From the NCBI GenBank assembly GCA_964617665.1, contig CAZUAH010000037.1, forward strand, positions 1 through 48,110: 48,110 nt of DNA, written 5' to 3'. Source of the DNA: JADHUC01 sp964617665 (GTDB taxonomy: Bacteria > Planctomycetota > Planctomycetia > Pirellulales > Pirellulaceae). Position numbers and translations under genes: made by a program. Numbering within the stretch: position 1 is the first letter of the stretch; every line of letters starts with the position of its first letter. The notes under the pieces are model-generated. The model was not told the origin of the DNA, did no database searches, and saw only the letters and a program-made list of their open reading frames with translations. Positions 8,655-17,914 of this stretch are shown here, piece after piece.

Positions 8655-9950
8655 ATGTTGTCTCGTACCACCCGCCGTTGCTTTGTTCAACAGTCGGCCG
8701 CTGTCGGCCTGGGTTTGACCGCCGGGCTGAGCGCCAAGGCGTTCGCCGCGAACGACAAGATCAGCGTCGCCTGCATCGGCGTTCGCGGACGCGGCAACTC
8801 GGTAATGCACAGCCTCGCCGCGGAACCGGACTGCGCTATCACGCACATCTGCGACGTCAGAGAGTCGATGCGCCAGCAGCGCGGAGCGCAGATGAAGGAA
8901 AAGACCGGGCTCATGCCCAAGCTGGTCAATGACTATCGTACGCTGCTTGACGACAAGTCGGTAGACGTGTTCATGGTTGCCACGCCAGATCACTGGCACG
9001 CGCTGCCCACGATCCACGGATGCCTGGCCGATAAGGATGTCTACGTCGAGAAGCCCGCCAGCCACAACATCCTTGAGGGCAAGACGGCCGTGGCCGCCGC
9101 ACGCAAGCGCAACCGCATGGTGCAAATGGGCACGCAGATCCGCAGCGCCCCTTTCCTGAAGGACGCGGTCGAATACGTAAAGAGCGGTGCGTTGGGAAAG
9201 GTGATCTATGGAAAGGCCTGGGAGACGGCGCGCAACGGCGCCGTCCATCTGGCTGCGGACAGCGAACCGCCGGCGGAGCTGGACTACAACATCTGGCAGG
9301 GTCCTGCGCCCGAGCGCCCCTACAACCGATCAATCGTCGGTGGCGCTTGGCGATGGCTGTTCGACTACGGCACGGGCGACCTGGGCAACGACGGTGTCCA
9401 CCGCATCGACTACTGCCGTTACCTGATGGGCCTGGAAGGGATGCCCGACGCGATTTGCTGCTCCGGCGGCAAGTTCTTCTTCGAGGACGACCAAGAGTGG
9501 CCCGATACGCAGATCATCAACTACGAGTACCCAGGCGCGGTCCTGACCTACGAGATGCGTCTCTGGTCACGGCCAAGACTGTTCGGCATCGGCGAAGGAG
9601 CGGTCGTCTATGGCGAAAACGGTTGGATTATGCTGACAAACAACTCGTGGAAGGCTTACGACGCCGCGGGCAAGGTGGTCAAAGAGGGCAGCGGCAACGG
9701 GGGCCAGACCCAGCAGGCCCACATCCGTAACTTCCTGGACGCCGTACGCAGTCGTGATCGCGAGTCGCTGAACCAGGAGATCTACTCGGGCCACGTCAGC
9801 ACGGCCATGTGCCACGCCGGCAACATCTCCTGGCGTACAGGCAAGAAGCTGCGATTCGATGCCAAGACCGAGACGTTCGACGACGAAGAGGCCAACCAAT
9901 ACGTCGGCCGCGAGCACCGGAAGGGCTTCGAACTGCCGGAGATCGCATAG
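8655..9950 (+). CDS. TAT-exported Gfo/Idh/MocA family oxidoreductase
   Basis: 431 residues, ATG at 8655 after AGGAGG. The N-terminus TTRRCFVQQSAAVGLGLTAG is a twin-arginine-type signal ending near AFA-AND. The NAD(P)-binding Rossmann segment follows (KISVACIGVRGRGNSV), then MVATPDHWHALP and YVEKPASHN (the Glu-Lys-Pro of this family), and the substrate-domain stretch GTGDLGNDGVHRIDYCRYLMG with the usual Asp and His. Family members oxidise or reduce sugars, inositols or amino sugars with tightly bound nicotinamide cofactor; exported members are very common in planctomycetes. The true substrate is unknown. Its closest context is the sialidase upstream. Confidence 0.93.
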   Translation: MLSRTTRRCFVQQSAAVGLGLTAGLSAKAFAANDKISVACIGVRGRGNSVMHSLAAEPDCAITHICDVRESMRQQRGAQMKEKTGLMPKLVNDYRTLLDDKSVDVFMVATPDHWHALPTIHGCLADKDVYVEKPASHNILEGKTAVAAARKRNRMVQMGTQIRSAPFLKDAVEYVKSGALGKVIYGKAWETARNGAVHLAADSEPPAELDYNIWQGPAPERPYNRSIVGGAWRWLFDYGTGDLGNDGVHRIDYCRYLMGLEGMPDAICCSGGKFFFEDDQEWPDTQIINYEYPGAVLTYEMRLWSRPRLFGIGEGAVVYGENGWIMLTNNSWKAYDAAGKVVKEGSGNGGQTQQAHIRNFLDAVRSRDRESLNQEIYSGHVSTAMCHAGNISWRTGKKLRFDAKTETFDDEEANQYVGREHRKGFELPEIA

Positions 9951-10016
9951 CTCCGAGTGCGATTGTCCTACCGAAAGATGTCACTCGACGAAAACCCGCG
10001 TGCCACGGGACGTGGT

Positions 10017-12989
10017 CTACGCAACGTGGCGACTTGAACGCCCGCTTGATTTAGCGCGGAGTTCGCGAATGAGATCGGGCAGTTGGTCAAAACGGCTGAG
10101 CCGTGTTCCAACGGCGCCTCCGCCCGGATGGGGTTCGATAAACTCTTGCTCGGGCGCGAGGCCGAAGCGGCGGTAGAACGCATTCTGGATGAATCGCTTG
10201 ACGCGCTCGACATCTGCGATTGTGGTATCCACGTGTACCTGGAAGAAATCGCCCTGGCCGGCCGCATTGACACGCACGGCCACCGCGTCGCTGCCGAAGG
10301 CCCGTTTGAGCATGGCCTCGGCCAGATCGATCAGCGCCAACCCGCGAAAGAAGTTGGTCCCCTCGATCAAATGCAGCGGCGATGGTTCCGGCACCGTCAG
10401 GCAGTCGTCCTCCAAACCTCGATTGTAGTCGAAGGGAGTCACCTCGCAGCGCTCAAGCCACTTCTGCATCAACGCAGGACCGGAGTATGCCTTCTCCCAG
10501 TCCATTTCGCTGAACATCTCGAACTGTGACGGAAGGGCTTCCGGGTCGATGGAGAAACAACAGTCGCCTCGTTGGGATCGCGAAACGCATTCAATCCACT
10601 GGTCCGTGTGATGGATCAAGTAGAAGTTCTTCGCTACTTCGCCGAAAAGGTAGCCCACCATGGCTCGGAGTGGCACCCCCAGTTCCTGGGCCAAACGACC
10701 AGATCGCGTCGTTCGCCTCAGCATCGGATCGCGCCAGCCGCTGAACAGGGCATTGATCGTCGCATCCGCCTTCTCGCTGGCCTTGTTTGCCGACAGCTTG
10801 TGCTCTTGCATGAGCTGCTCGATGAACCACTGTCGATCTCGGGAGACGTGCGACCGCAACTCCTCTTGCGTGATCCTGAGCGGCAGCTTTCTTAACACAT
10901 CGTGCACCCACCGTTGCGTGTCCTCGCGCAGCTCGCCGTGTTGCACCAGGTCTTGTTCCATTTCCTGGAAGAAGTCCCTATCCAGAGGCAGGCGGGTGAG
11001 CAAAGCGGCCAGTTCAGATGCCTTGCCCGTCATCTTGCGCATTTCGGCCGCTGTCAGACTACCCGGTTCGCCCGACCCGGCATACGTGCCGGACGACCAC
11101 CGCCACGCTTCCCGGTCGCGATCGACGCTGTACGCGAACAGAACGTGGAAACGATCGGCCGGGACCGGATACGTGCCGATAATTCGGTAGTTTTCGCGTG
11201 GATTTGACGAAATCAACGTACCCCGTCCAGGCCTACCCTTCTGCTCGGTCGCCTGGTCCAATGCGCCGGCGCGCACTCCGGTCCCGTACTCGGCCTGACA
11301 GGCAAGATGCACCAGTGTATCGGGTGCGATTCCCAGATCGAACAGCGAACTGACCGCGTTCTTGACGGCCACAGTGACGGCCGACGAACTGGAGAATCCA
11401 CCCTGGGGAATGCTTCCTGTCGACATCACGCGGAGTCCGCGAAATCCGTCACGTCCCAGGAACTTCTGCACTTTCGCGCCGAGGTTGCCTGCTCGCAATG
11501 TGCGCATCGAAGCGATCGCGTTGCCGATCAACGAAAAAGGCCTTCGCATGCTGTTGCTGATCCACAGCGATGCTGGGGGCAGCGGTAGCTGGTTCTTGCG
11601 CCGTTTCTTCAGTTCCTCATCGGTGAAGTAGCCGAGAGACAGGAGTAGGTTCTCCGCCATCCGCGTACCGAATCCCTCGTAACTGTACCAGTCTGCCACT
11701 TCTTCGCCTGGGTACATACATTCGTTGTCGGAAGGGACCGCGTTGAGTTTTTCACGGAGCTGCGGATTCGTGGGGTACAGATGGATTTTTCCGTCGTCGG
11801 CCGTTTGAGTCAGAATGACGATTTGCTCGCGTCCGGACGCATCGCGGGCACCGAAGGGCATCTGCCATGCGGGGCCGAAGAATCGCCCCATGTCCGGGTG
11901 CATAAAGGCGATTCGAATTCGGCCGCCCGAGAAGCCGATACCAACGGGCTGATCGTCCTCGAAGCCGAGTTCTTCCTTGGACGATGTCTCGGCGAGTTCC
12001 TCCAATTGCGACGCGATTGCAGCCACTTGGCCAATGGGCCGGTCGGCAACAATCGCCCGAGCCACCTCCTCAACACTTGATGCCGAAGGCGTGTTGCCAG
12101 AACGTCTGGATGCGAGAATGCCTTCCAGCAGCGCTAAGTCCATTGGACGCGTCACATCCGAACACAGCAAGTCGTACTCGGAATCATCGGTACTGGTGGT
12201 GATCGTGCGGATGTCGCCGCCATCTTGGCTGATCGCTTCGACGATATCGGTGAAATAGAATTGTTGCTGAGCGTTGTCGTTCGTGAGATCAGCCAGATAT
12301 CGACGCAGGGTCGACGCTCGTATCGCGTAGAGCGGGCAATTTCCCTCGGTTGTATCCTCCAGCGTCTGCCTCAGCATCCCGTCGGTAATCGCATCGATGT
12401 CTCGTTGTTCGACAATCCTCAGCACGCGGCGATGCGCGTCCCGAACCAGCCTGCCTTTGCCTCGGTTCTTCGGCGGCTCGTAGACCGCGGTCAACAGCGT
12501 CAGATCCGCCTCTCTCGGCCCCGTCGTATGCGTCTCGTACAATCTACGAAACACCCCAGTTGCCACCACGCGATCGCCCATCGTGATGATGAGAAGCGGA
12601 TTGTTCTCGTCAAGACCCGCCACGCTGAGCGCCTCATAGGCCGCGAATGCTGTGCCCCCAGTGGGATCTTCCGACCTCACATAGATGTTGTCATCTCCGA
12701 GGGCGGCGGCTACTTCATCGTGCCGATAGCCGACGACGCCGACGACGGGAGCCGCCTTGAACCGCCGAAAAGCCTCAATAGAATGACGCGCCAAGGGCGT
12801 TCCACAGACGAGCTGTGCACATTTGGGCGATTGGCCGAATCGCGTTCCCTTGCCAGCCGCCAGGATTACCAGCACCGGCCGGTCCGCACAGATTCCGCCA
12901 TACTGCCCGAGTCCCTTCGGATTAAGGATCTTTCTGCTGCTGACCTCTGCGGTTTCGCAGAGTTTCTGTGTCTGATTGGCATCTGACAT
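10017..12989 (-). CDS. Nucleotidyltransferase-GHMP kinase fusion protein
   Basis: 990 residues from ATG 12989; an in-frame ATG at 13091 would add a hydrophobic leader unlikely on a cytosolic sugar-nucleotide enzyme, though the ribosome site at 12989 is weak. Residues ~38-290 form a GlmU/RmlA-like nucleotidyltransferase: VILAAGKGTRFGQSPK (signature loop and Lys), GGTAFA, and ITMGDRV with the metal-binding Asp. Residues ~350-970 resemble a GHMP kinase: STGSIPQGGFSSSSAVTVA (phosphate-binding loop, ~523-541), a galactokinase-like CQAEYGTGVRAGALDQ, and AAGQGDFFQV near the C-terminus, like the third GHMP motif. Bacterial FKP (fucokinase/GDP-fucose pyrophosphorylase) has the same order of activities, but the N-terminal domain here is GlmU-like. 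A salvage enzyme that phosphorylates a free sugar and activates it to an NDP-sugar is plausible; the substrate is unknown. It converges with the oxidoreductase gene. Confidence 0.8.
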   Translation of the reverse strand: MSDANQTQKLCETAEVSSRKILNPKGLGQYGGICADRPVLVILAAGKGTRFGQSPKCAQLVCGTPLARHSIEAFRRFKAAPVVGVVGYRHDEVAAALGDDNIYVRSEDPTGGTAFAAYEALSVAGLDENNPLLIITMGDRVVATGVFRRLYETHTTGPREADLTLLTAVYEPPKNRGKGRLVRDAHRRVLRIVEQRDIDAITDGMLRQTLEDTTEGNCPLYAIRASTLRRYLADLTNDNAQQQFYFTDIVEAISQDGGDIRTITTSTDDSEYDLLCSDVTRPMDLALLEGILASRRSGNTPSASSVEEVARAIVADRPIGQVAAIASQLEELAETSSKEELGFEDDQPVGIGFSGGRIRIAFMHPDMGRFFGPAWQMPFGARDASGREQIVILTQTADDGKIHLYPTNPQLREKLNAVPSDNECMYPGEEVADWYSYEGFGTRMAENLLLSLGYFTDEELKKRRKNQLPLPPASLWISNSMRRPFSLIGNAIASMRTLRAGNLGAKVQKFLGRDGFRGLRVMSTGSIPQGGFSSSSAVTVAVKNAVSSLFDLGIAPDTLVHLACQAEYGTGVRAGALDQATEQKGRPGRGTLISSNPRENYRIIGTYPVPADRFHVLFAYSVDRDREAWRWSSGTYAGSGEPGSLTAAEMRKMTGKASELAALLTRLPLDRDFFQEMEQDLVQHGELREDTQRWVHDVLRKLPLRITQEELRSHVSRDRQWFIEQLMQEHKLSANKASEKADATINALFSGWRDPMLRRTTRSGRLAQELGVPLRAMVGYLFGEVAKNFYLIHHTDQWIECVSRSQRGDCCFSIDPEALPSQFEMFSEMDWEKAYSGPALMQKWLERCEVTPFDYNRGLEDDCLTVPEPSPLHLIEGTNFFRGLALIDLAEAMLKRAFGSDAVAVRVNAAGQGDFFQVHVDTTIADVERVKRFIQNAFYRRFGLAPEQEFIEPHPGGGAVGTRLSRFDQLPDLIRELRAKSSGRSSRHVA

Positions 12990-13200
12990 CTTATTCAGTT
13001 CCAATTCTGCAGTCTTTGAGAGGACGAGCGACGAGAGGCACAGGAACGCAAATCGAATGATGTGCGCACACCATCCCTGGGTGGTCATCAACGCGTGGCG
13101 TCTTGTCTCAGATTGTGGCTCGCAAGTAAATACGAGATGCCCGCGACTGCAAAGCTAGCAGATTGAATGGCTTGAGAGCCAAGGGCGGAAAGATAGGCCG

Positions 13201-15639
13201 CTATCGCAGATACAAGTCGCTTACTTCCAGCTGATTCTCCCCAGAATCGCTGTTCATCCCAATGGATATTCGGTCGACTTGATCGAGGTCGAGTCGATCG
13301 TTGGGGTCCGGACGGTTGGCTCCGCTAAGCGAGAGTTCGTCGAAACGAACGAGCCCCGTGTGCCACTTTCCATCGGCGGTTATGATCGAGCGGGGTGTCA
13401 GATAGCCGACTCCCGTATCTCCTTCCCAGAGAAACAAGCGGACAGTTGCCGGCTTCTGGCAGCGAGCGCGGATTGCGAATCTGGTGGCTTTGGTCAGGTC
13501 CAGCGACTCTGGCAGTCGAAAGTAAGGATAGACCCAACGGTCTGATTGCGTGAACTTGGCATGCATCTGCCAATTGCCGTCATCAGTGCGTTTCATGGAC
13601 ATCTTGCCGTGCCCCGTGATGTTCGTTCGCCATCGGGAAAGCTCCGTGACCGGCAGACGAATACTGTCGGGATGCTGCTTGAGGATTCGCGAGAGAGATG
13701 GCTCGCCCACCAAGTCGACGACCAAACGCGTCTCCTCTTGTCCGGCACGATTCGTGGCGGTGAAGATCAACTCGATTTTGGCGTCGATGTCGGCCAGTTT
13801 CTGAAGGTCCGCTGACCATTTCGCGACGGCAGAACCAGATGCCGGAACCGAGATTTCTTGTGCATTGGTCAATTGAGCCGAGGGAGACGAATTCGTCAGA
13901 CGTAGCATCACATCCGCGCGCTGATCGGACAGGTTGAACACTCGCACCACCATCGGTGTCTTGTTGGGCAATTCGCCAGCGATGTGATATCCCTCCGATT
14001 TCGCCTGAAAGACATTGCTGTCCCACTCGAATCGCATTACCAGCGGGGAAATGACCTTCGGCGGCGGCGGTGGCTTGTGTGCGGTTGTCCACAGCCGCAT
14101 GGCTCCCGTATCGGTCAGCAGATGGTCGCGCAACCGCTGGCGATCGAGCCAGACGTAGACTAATCCGTCCGGGATGGGGATGCTTCCGTCGCCGGCTGGC
14201 TGCAGGCTGCGGCCGTCCAACCCCACGGCTCGCAAGGCTGGCACGGGAAGTTTCACGGTAGCGGACGGGTCTGGCTCGCCTCGATACAACACCGCCACGG
14301 CCTCATGGTCGTCGCCGAACACACGTGATCGTAGTACTGACGAGTCGTCGCAGGCGAGATCGCCCAAATAGTCCTTGTGCGCCAGAACAGTCATCAGATG
14401 CGCGTAGGCTGCCATCGATCGCAGCGGAGTAGCGGAACGGCCCATCATGCCGAAGTTGTTGTCCCGTTCTTCGTAGAAGGGGTAGACGAATGCGAAGTAT
14501 CGAGCAACGCCGCAACAGCGTGCCTCGACGGCTTTCATCGTGATGTCCAATGCACTGACTTGATCCGGTCTCATCGCCGGGCGATCCGTACCGCGTGGCC
14601 ATGGCCGGCCGCATTCGGTCAACCACAATGGCACTGTCTCTCGCTTGTGAGCCTTCAACCACGACCGGTAGCCTTCAACTTGTCCCTGCATCGAAGGCGC
14701 TCGACCGTAGGTGTGAAAGCTGAACGCATCGATGTGATCCAGAAGTTCGTTCTTGGCTGCGTTGTCAAGATACGCGCGATTCAAGTGCGCCACTGCGCCG
14801 CCAACCAACGGCAGGTGTGGCGTCGTCTCGCCGGTCGCGTGAGCCATGGTTTTGACCAAGGCGACGTACTGATCGGCAGGCAGGTTCGCTCCGAAGAAGA
14901 TGTCCGGCTCGTTCCAGACCTCGAGCGCCCCCCACGTGGCTCGCCAACGCTGTTCGATTTGTCGCCAGGCGGCGACGGCTTCGACCAGATCGTCCGGGTA
15001 CTTCGCCACGCGTCCCAACCACGACGGTGCGTCGTGACACATTTCAAGCACCGGTACGCCGATCGTGGAGTACCGTTTGCGAGTCGACTCGTACCGAGAG
15101 CCCGTTTCCCACTGCCAGCTTCCACGACCCGGATTGATCTGCGACCAAGAAAAACGTTCGCGTGACATGGCAATGCCGCTGCGCCGCAAAACGCGGATCA
15201 ATCCGTCGCGCGTCGCATCGTCTTGAACCAGCCACGACAAAGCGCTGTCGATGCAGAAGAATTCGTCTGGCGCTTCCGAGAACGCCGGTAACGCCACCAT
15301 GCCAAAACGCTGCTCAGTTGCGGGGAATTCGACATCAAAGAAGCCCTGCTTCAGCGCAAGTTGAATATGGATCACACCATCCTTGGTGGCCTTCGCTTGG
15401 CCCTTGGCAATCGGCGTCTCCCAGTAGTCGCGCACCACGTATTCGACGGGTCCCGTCAGTTCTCCACTGGCGACACGCCATCGCAAGTCGCTGGGCTCAT
15501 CCGCCGCGATGAAGAAAGACTCAACGCGATCCGGAGCCAACGAACCCACGGACGCGTTTTCCGCAAACGCCAGCGACATGGCAAGAGTAAGACCCTGCAA
15601 CATCAAAACAGTCGAAAGGAATCGAGACTGAAATGTCAT
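13201..15639 (-). CDS. Secreted clan-A glycoside hydrolase (GH39-like) with carbohydrate-binding C-terminus
   Basis: 812 residues from ATG 15639, preceded by a GGGGG stretch; an in-frame start at 15669 would add ten residues. Signal peptide: MTFQSRFLSTVLMLQGLTLA with cleavage near AFA. The TIM-barrel part (about 120-430) shows GALEVWNEPD (acid/base Glu ~244) and VPLWLTECGRPW (nucleophile Glu ~342), as in clan-A retaining enzymes such as GH39 and GH5. SFHTYG lies between them. The C-terminal ~150 residues (WVYPYFRLPESLDLTKATRF to LEVSDLYLR) look like a galactose-binding-type jelly roll. It likely cleaves a plant or algal polysaccharide outside the cytoplasm; the specificity is not readable. 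The nearest gene upstream, a frameshifted small ORF, ends 39 bases before it. Confidence 0.82.
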   Translation of the reverse strand: MTFQSRFLSTVLMLQGLTLAMSLAFAENASVGSLAPDRVESFFIAADEPSDLRWRVASGELTGPVEYVVRDYWETPIAKGQAKATKDGVIHIQLALKQGFFDVEFPATEQRFGMVALPAFSEAPDEFFCIDSALSWLVQDDATRDGLIRVLRRSGIAMSRERFSWSQINPGRGSWQWETGSRYESTRKRYSTIGVPVLEMCHDAPSWLGRVAKYPDDLVEAVAAWRQIEQRWRATWGALEVWNEPDIFFGANLPADQYVALVKTMAHATGETTPHLPLVGGAVAHLNRAYLDNAAKNELLDHIDAFSFHTYGRAPSMQGQVEGYRSWLKAHKRETVPLWLTECGRPWPRGTDRPAMRPDQVSALDITMKAVEARCCGVARYFAFVYPFYEERDNNFGMMGRSATPLRSMAAYAHLMTVLAHKDYLGDLACDDSSVLRSRVFGDDHEAVAVLYRGEPDPSATVKLPVPALRAVGLDGRSLQPAGDGSIPIPDGLVYVWLDRQRLRDHLLTDTGAMRLWTTAHKPPPPPKVISPLVMRFEWDSNVFQAKSEGYHIAGELPNKTPMVVRVFNLSDQRADVMLRLTNSSPSAQLTNAQEISVPASGSAVAKWSADLQKLADIDAKIELIFTATNRAGQEETRLVVDLVGEPSLSRILKQHPDSIRLPVTELSRWRTNITGHGKMSMKRTDDGNWQMHAKFTQSDRWVYPYFRLPESLDLTKATRFAIRARCQKPATVRLFLWEGDTGVGYLTPRSIITADGKWHTGLVRFDELSLSGANRPDPNDRLDLDQVDRISIGMNSDSGENQLEVSDLYLR

Positions 15640-15677
15640 CACTATTCCCCCGTGAATTCGAATCAGCACGTGGCCTT

Positions 15678-15907
15678 TCAGTCCTCTGCGTCTTTGCGAC
15701 CTTCTTCCTCAGGTGATGATGGCTCGACGTCTTCGAATTGCGCGAGCAGTCTCTCTCGATGCTGCCCGTAGCCGTATGGATGATGACGGCGCGGTTCTTT
15801 CCGGCACTCTGTATCTTCCTGACGCCGTGGCCGAATCCTTTGAGTCGCCGCCTGACTTGCGAGGCACTCAAGTTCACATATAGGCGGTCGCCTTTGAGGT
15901 CTGTCAT
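15678..15907 (-). pseudogene. Small conserved protein, frameshifted at a GA repeat
   Basis: ATG at 15907 follows a strong GGAGG. The start of the frame reads TDLKGDRLYVNLSASQVRRR, then FGHGVRKIQSAG and AVIIHTATGSIER. At that point the DNA is a run of four GA units, and the frame slips into a basic stretch that would run on into the next gene. With three GA units it would continue LLAQFEDVEPSSPEEEGR and stop at the TGA at 15678-15680, giving about 75 residues with an acidic tail. That restored ending is compact and plausible, so I read this as one GA unit too many (a mutation, phase-variable tract or assembly error). I do not know its function. Its start overlaps the stop of the small ORF before it by ATGA, so it is the last gene of a same-strand run. 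Confidence 0.6.
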
Positions 15908-16044
15908 GGCCTTCGCCTCCGTTTCCAATTCACGCATTCACCTGACGCAAGCTTCTCGCAGAGGATGGATGGAGCATGGTTTGTTTCCCACTTCACAAAG
16001 GCGGAGCCCTTGCCAAACTTGAGTTTGCCGCTCCATTCCCGCAT
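15904..16044 (-). CDS. Possible 46-residue ORF
   Basis: Reads MREWSGKLKFGKGSAFVKWE and ends in NWKRRRRP. It starts six bases after the stop of the gene at 16051-16416, with GGGAAG about nine bases upstream, and its stop shares an ATGA overlap with the next start (15907). This tight packing is the main support. I do not recognise the sequence; it may be a small basic protein, a decayed gene fragment or a translational-coupling leader. Confidence 0.4.
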   Translation of the reverse strand: MREWSGKLKFGKGSAFVKWETNHAPSILCEKLASGECVNWKRRRRP

Positions 16045-16050
16045 GGCCGG

Positions 16051-16416
16051 TCACTTCCCTTTTCGGGCTGAGTTGTGCTCGGCACGCTGAGCCGTGAAGC
16101 CCGAATATTCACCGAAGTGGAAGAAGACCATACCCTCAAGCTGGTCTCCTTCGAGGACCGCCAAACCACGTCCGAATGCATGCTCCGTTTCGTCATGTCC
16201 ATCCCATGTGAACTCGACGGCGGGATTGCCGTCTTTCACAGTGGCCCGGCAATCCATCTGGCCTTGGACGTACCCAAAGTGAAACTCGCCGGTGTCCTTG
16301 GCACTAAACTCGATAAACGCTTGGACTTCCTCGTGCAAAGACCCTTCGTCCCATTCGGTCATCGAGACAATGCTCCAGCGGCCTTCTATGGGCGATTTTG
16401 GCTTGCGTTTTGCCAT
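16051..16416 (-). CDS. Conserved small cytoplasmic protein of unknown function
   Basis: 121 residues from ATG 16416; an in-frame ATG at 16506 would overlap the upstream gene and adds a charged leader. The sequence opens MAKRKPKSPIEGRWSIVSM, then has FIEFSAKDTGEFHFGYVQGQ, VEFTWDGHDE and GMVFFHFGEYSGFTA, a pattern of short beta strands with aromatic and glycine turns. I recognise this as a widespread small hypothetical-protein type, probably an all-beta fold, without a known role. No signal peptide. It sits 29 bases after the SEC-C/HEAT gene and six bases before the next small ORF, consistent with one transcript. Confidence 0.75.
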   Translation of the reverse strand: MAKRKPKSPIEGRWSIVSMTEWDEGSLHEEVQAFIEFSAKDTGEFHFGYVQGQMDCRATVKDGNPAVEFTWDGHDETEHAFGRGLAVLEGDQLEGMVFFHFGEYSGFTAQRAEHNSARKGK

Positions 16417-16445
16417 ACTGTGTCTCCGTTGGGATAGCCAACTCG

Positions 16446-17795
16446 TCAGTCGTGCTTTTTCCTCATGCAGCACTTCTTGTACTTCTTCCCGCTTCCGCAT
16501 GGGCATGGATCATTCCTTCCGACCCGTTTCGACTCTGCGTCTGAACTACTGCCAATCGAAGGTTCATCAAAAGAGAGAAGATCGGAGGCAGAGGACGCGG
16601 TCTTCGGCTCCTCTGGCTCATCGGAAGCAAAGTCATCCTTGGCCCGCCCCAAGGCCCATGACAGAGCGGCCATTGGGTCGTCCTTCACGGCATCCAGTTG
16701 CTTTCGGTGCTCCTCACGCTCTAGCTTGCCAGCAGCTTGCCATTCATCGTACTCAGGGAATCGCTCCTCCATAATCGTGCAAGTCTCCACAAGATAGTCT
16801 CGCAGATGGCGCAAGTCTCCATCGAGCCGCTGTGAGCGAATCAATTGACGTACTGGCTCCACGGCTTCCTGGGCGAAATGCGACACGGCGGCATGAGCCA
16901 GATCCCGCTGGATCTGTTTGTCCTTCTCGGTCGCCAATAGCCCGACCGCCTTGTGCACGGCGAGGTCAGAATGAATGTTCTCGAAGACGTTGGCGGCGTA
17001 AAGGCGGAAGTGCCGATTGGCGTCGGCAAAATCCTCGGCAACAGCGGCAACCACAGCATCGGTGCCGACACGGGACAGGGCTTCGATACAATACCCGGCC
17101 AACAGGCTGTCGTCTTCGTGGAGCTTGCCAAGGATCATTGGGATCGCCGCATCCATCCGGAGCAGCCCGGCAAGTATCACCATCAGTGGCTCCATCCACT
17201 TCATCGGATTGTGCTCGAAGCTCTCGATCTTCTGCGAAAGGACCGAGAGCACGCGCTGTTCAACTTCGTCGCCGATCCGGGCCAGGGCCTCCAGAATGTC
17301 TTTGGCAAAGGACAGATCCACCTCGTTGGCGAATCGTTTGTCCTTGCCGTCCTCGCAGATTTGTTCGATTTGCTGCCAGCACGCTGCCTCGTCCCACGAA
17401 AGCAGTTCTAGGCGTCGGGTGAAGTGGTCCACCATTTCACGATAAAAGCGGCAAGTTTCGAGAATTTCCGTGTCCCGATGGATCAGCAGTGCCGGTTCGG
17501 CGTGACAGAGTACACGATTAAGGTTGAAAACGTAGTTTTCATAGCGTTCGGCGTCGGGGTCTCGGAGTTCTTCAATGACCCAAGAGATTGTCTCTTCCGT
17601 ATGACGCAGATCGACGGAGCCCCCGACTAAGTGGTAGGCGTCCTCCCGACCGTATCTTTCCACCGCCTGGATCACCAAAGGGACGACGCTCTCGTCCTCA
17701 CTGTAGCATTCAGAGAAGTACCTCACCGCTCGCTGGCGGATTTCCAGCTGGGGATGCAGAATCGCGTGCTTGATTTTATCTTCCGAAAGCCTCAT
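16446..17795 (-). CDS. HEAT-repeat protein with C-terminal SEC-C zinc motif
   Basis: 449 residues from ATG 17795, which has an AGAGGA site; an upstream in-frame start at 17873 would add 26 residues. Most of the protein is a helical HEAT/ARM-like array (for example AILHPQLEIRQRAVRYFSEC, FAKDILEALARIGDEVEQRV, GYCIEALSRVGTDAVVAAVA). The extreme C-terminus is a classic SEC-C motif, VGRNDPCPCGSGKKYKKCC, a zinc-binding module also found at the end of SecA and in many small bacterial proteins. SEC-C modules bind zinc and can contact nucleic acid or protein. The combination suggests a scaffold or adaptor; no enzymatic residues are evident. It lies in a same-strand run with DUF429- and YkgJ-type genes. 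Confidence 0.85.
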   Translation of the reverse strand: MRLSEDKIKHAILHPQLEIRQRAVRYFSECYSEDESVVPLVIQAVERYGREDAYHLVGGSVDLRHTEETISWVIEELRDPDAERYENYVFNLNRVLCHAEPALLIHRDTEILETCRFYREMVDHFTRRLELLSWDEAACWQQIEQICEDGKDKRFANEVDLSFAKDILEALARIGDEVEQRVLSVLSQKIESFEHNPMKWMEPLMVILAGLLRMDAAIPMILGKLHEDDSLLAGYCIEALSRVGTDAVVAAVAEDFADANRHFRLYAANVFENIHSDLAVHKAVGLLATEKDKQIQRDLAHAAVSHFAQEAVEPVRQLIRSQRLDGDLRHLRDYLVETCTIMEERFPEYDEWQAAGKLEREEHRKQLDAVKDDPMAALSWALGRAKDDFASDEPEEPKTASSASDLLSFDEPSIGSSSDAESKRVGRNDPCPCGSGKKYKKCCMRKKHD

Positions 17796-17914
17796 GGAAT
17801 CCTCTTTCTTCTGTTTCCCTACGTCGCAGCTATTGTCTTCGCCGCATTCTTCGCGAATGCTACCGAAGGGCATGGTCAGGGCTCACCGAAAGGCGGAAAC
17901 TCGTCCGGATACCG

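Noticed and set aside
14377..15165. 262-residue plus-strand open frame inside the clan-A hydrolase gene
   Set aside because: Antisense shadow in high-GC coding DNA; the minus strand carries both catalytic Glu motifs.
15521..15937. A 138-residue minus-strand reading frame running into the GH39-like gene
   Set aside because: The second half is the frameshifted reading after the GA tract and overlaps the signal-peptide region of the next gene in another frame.
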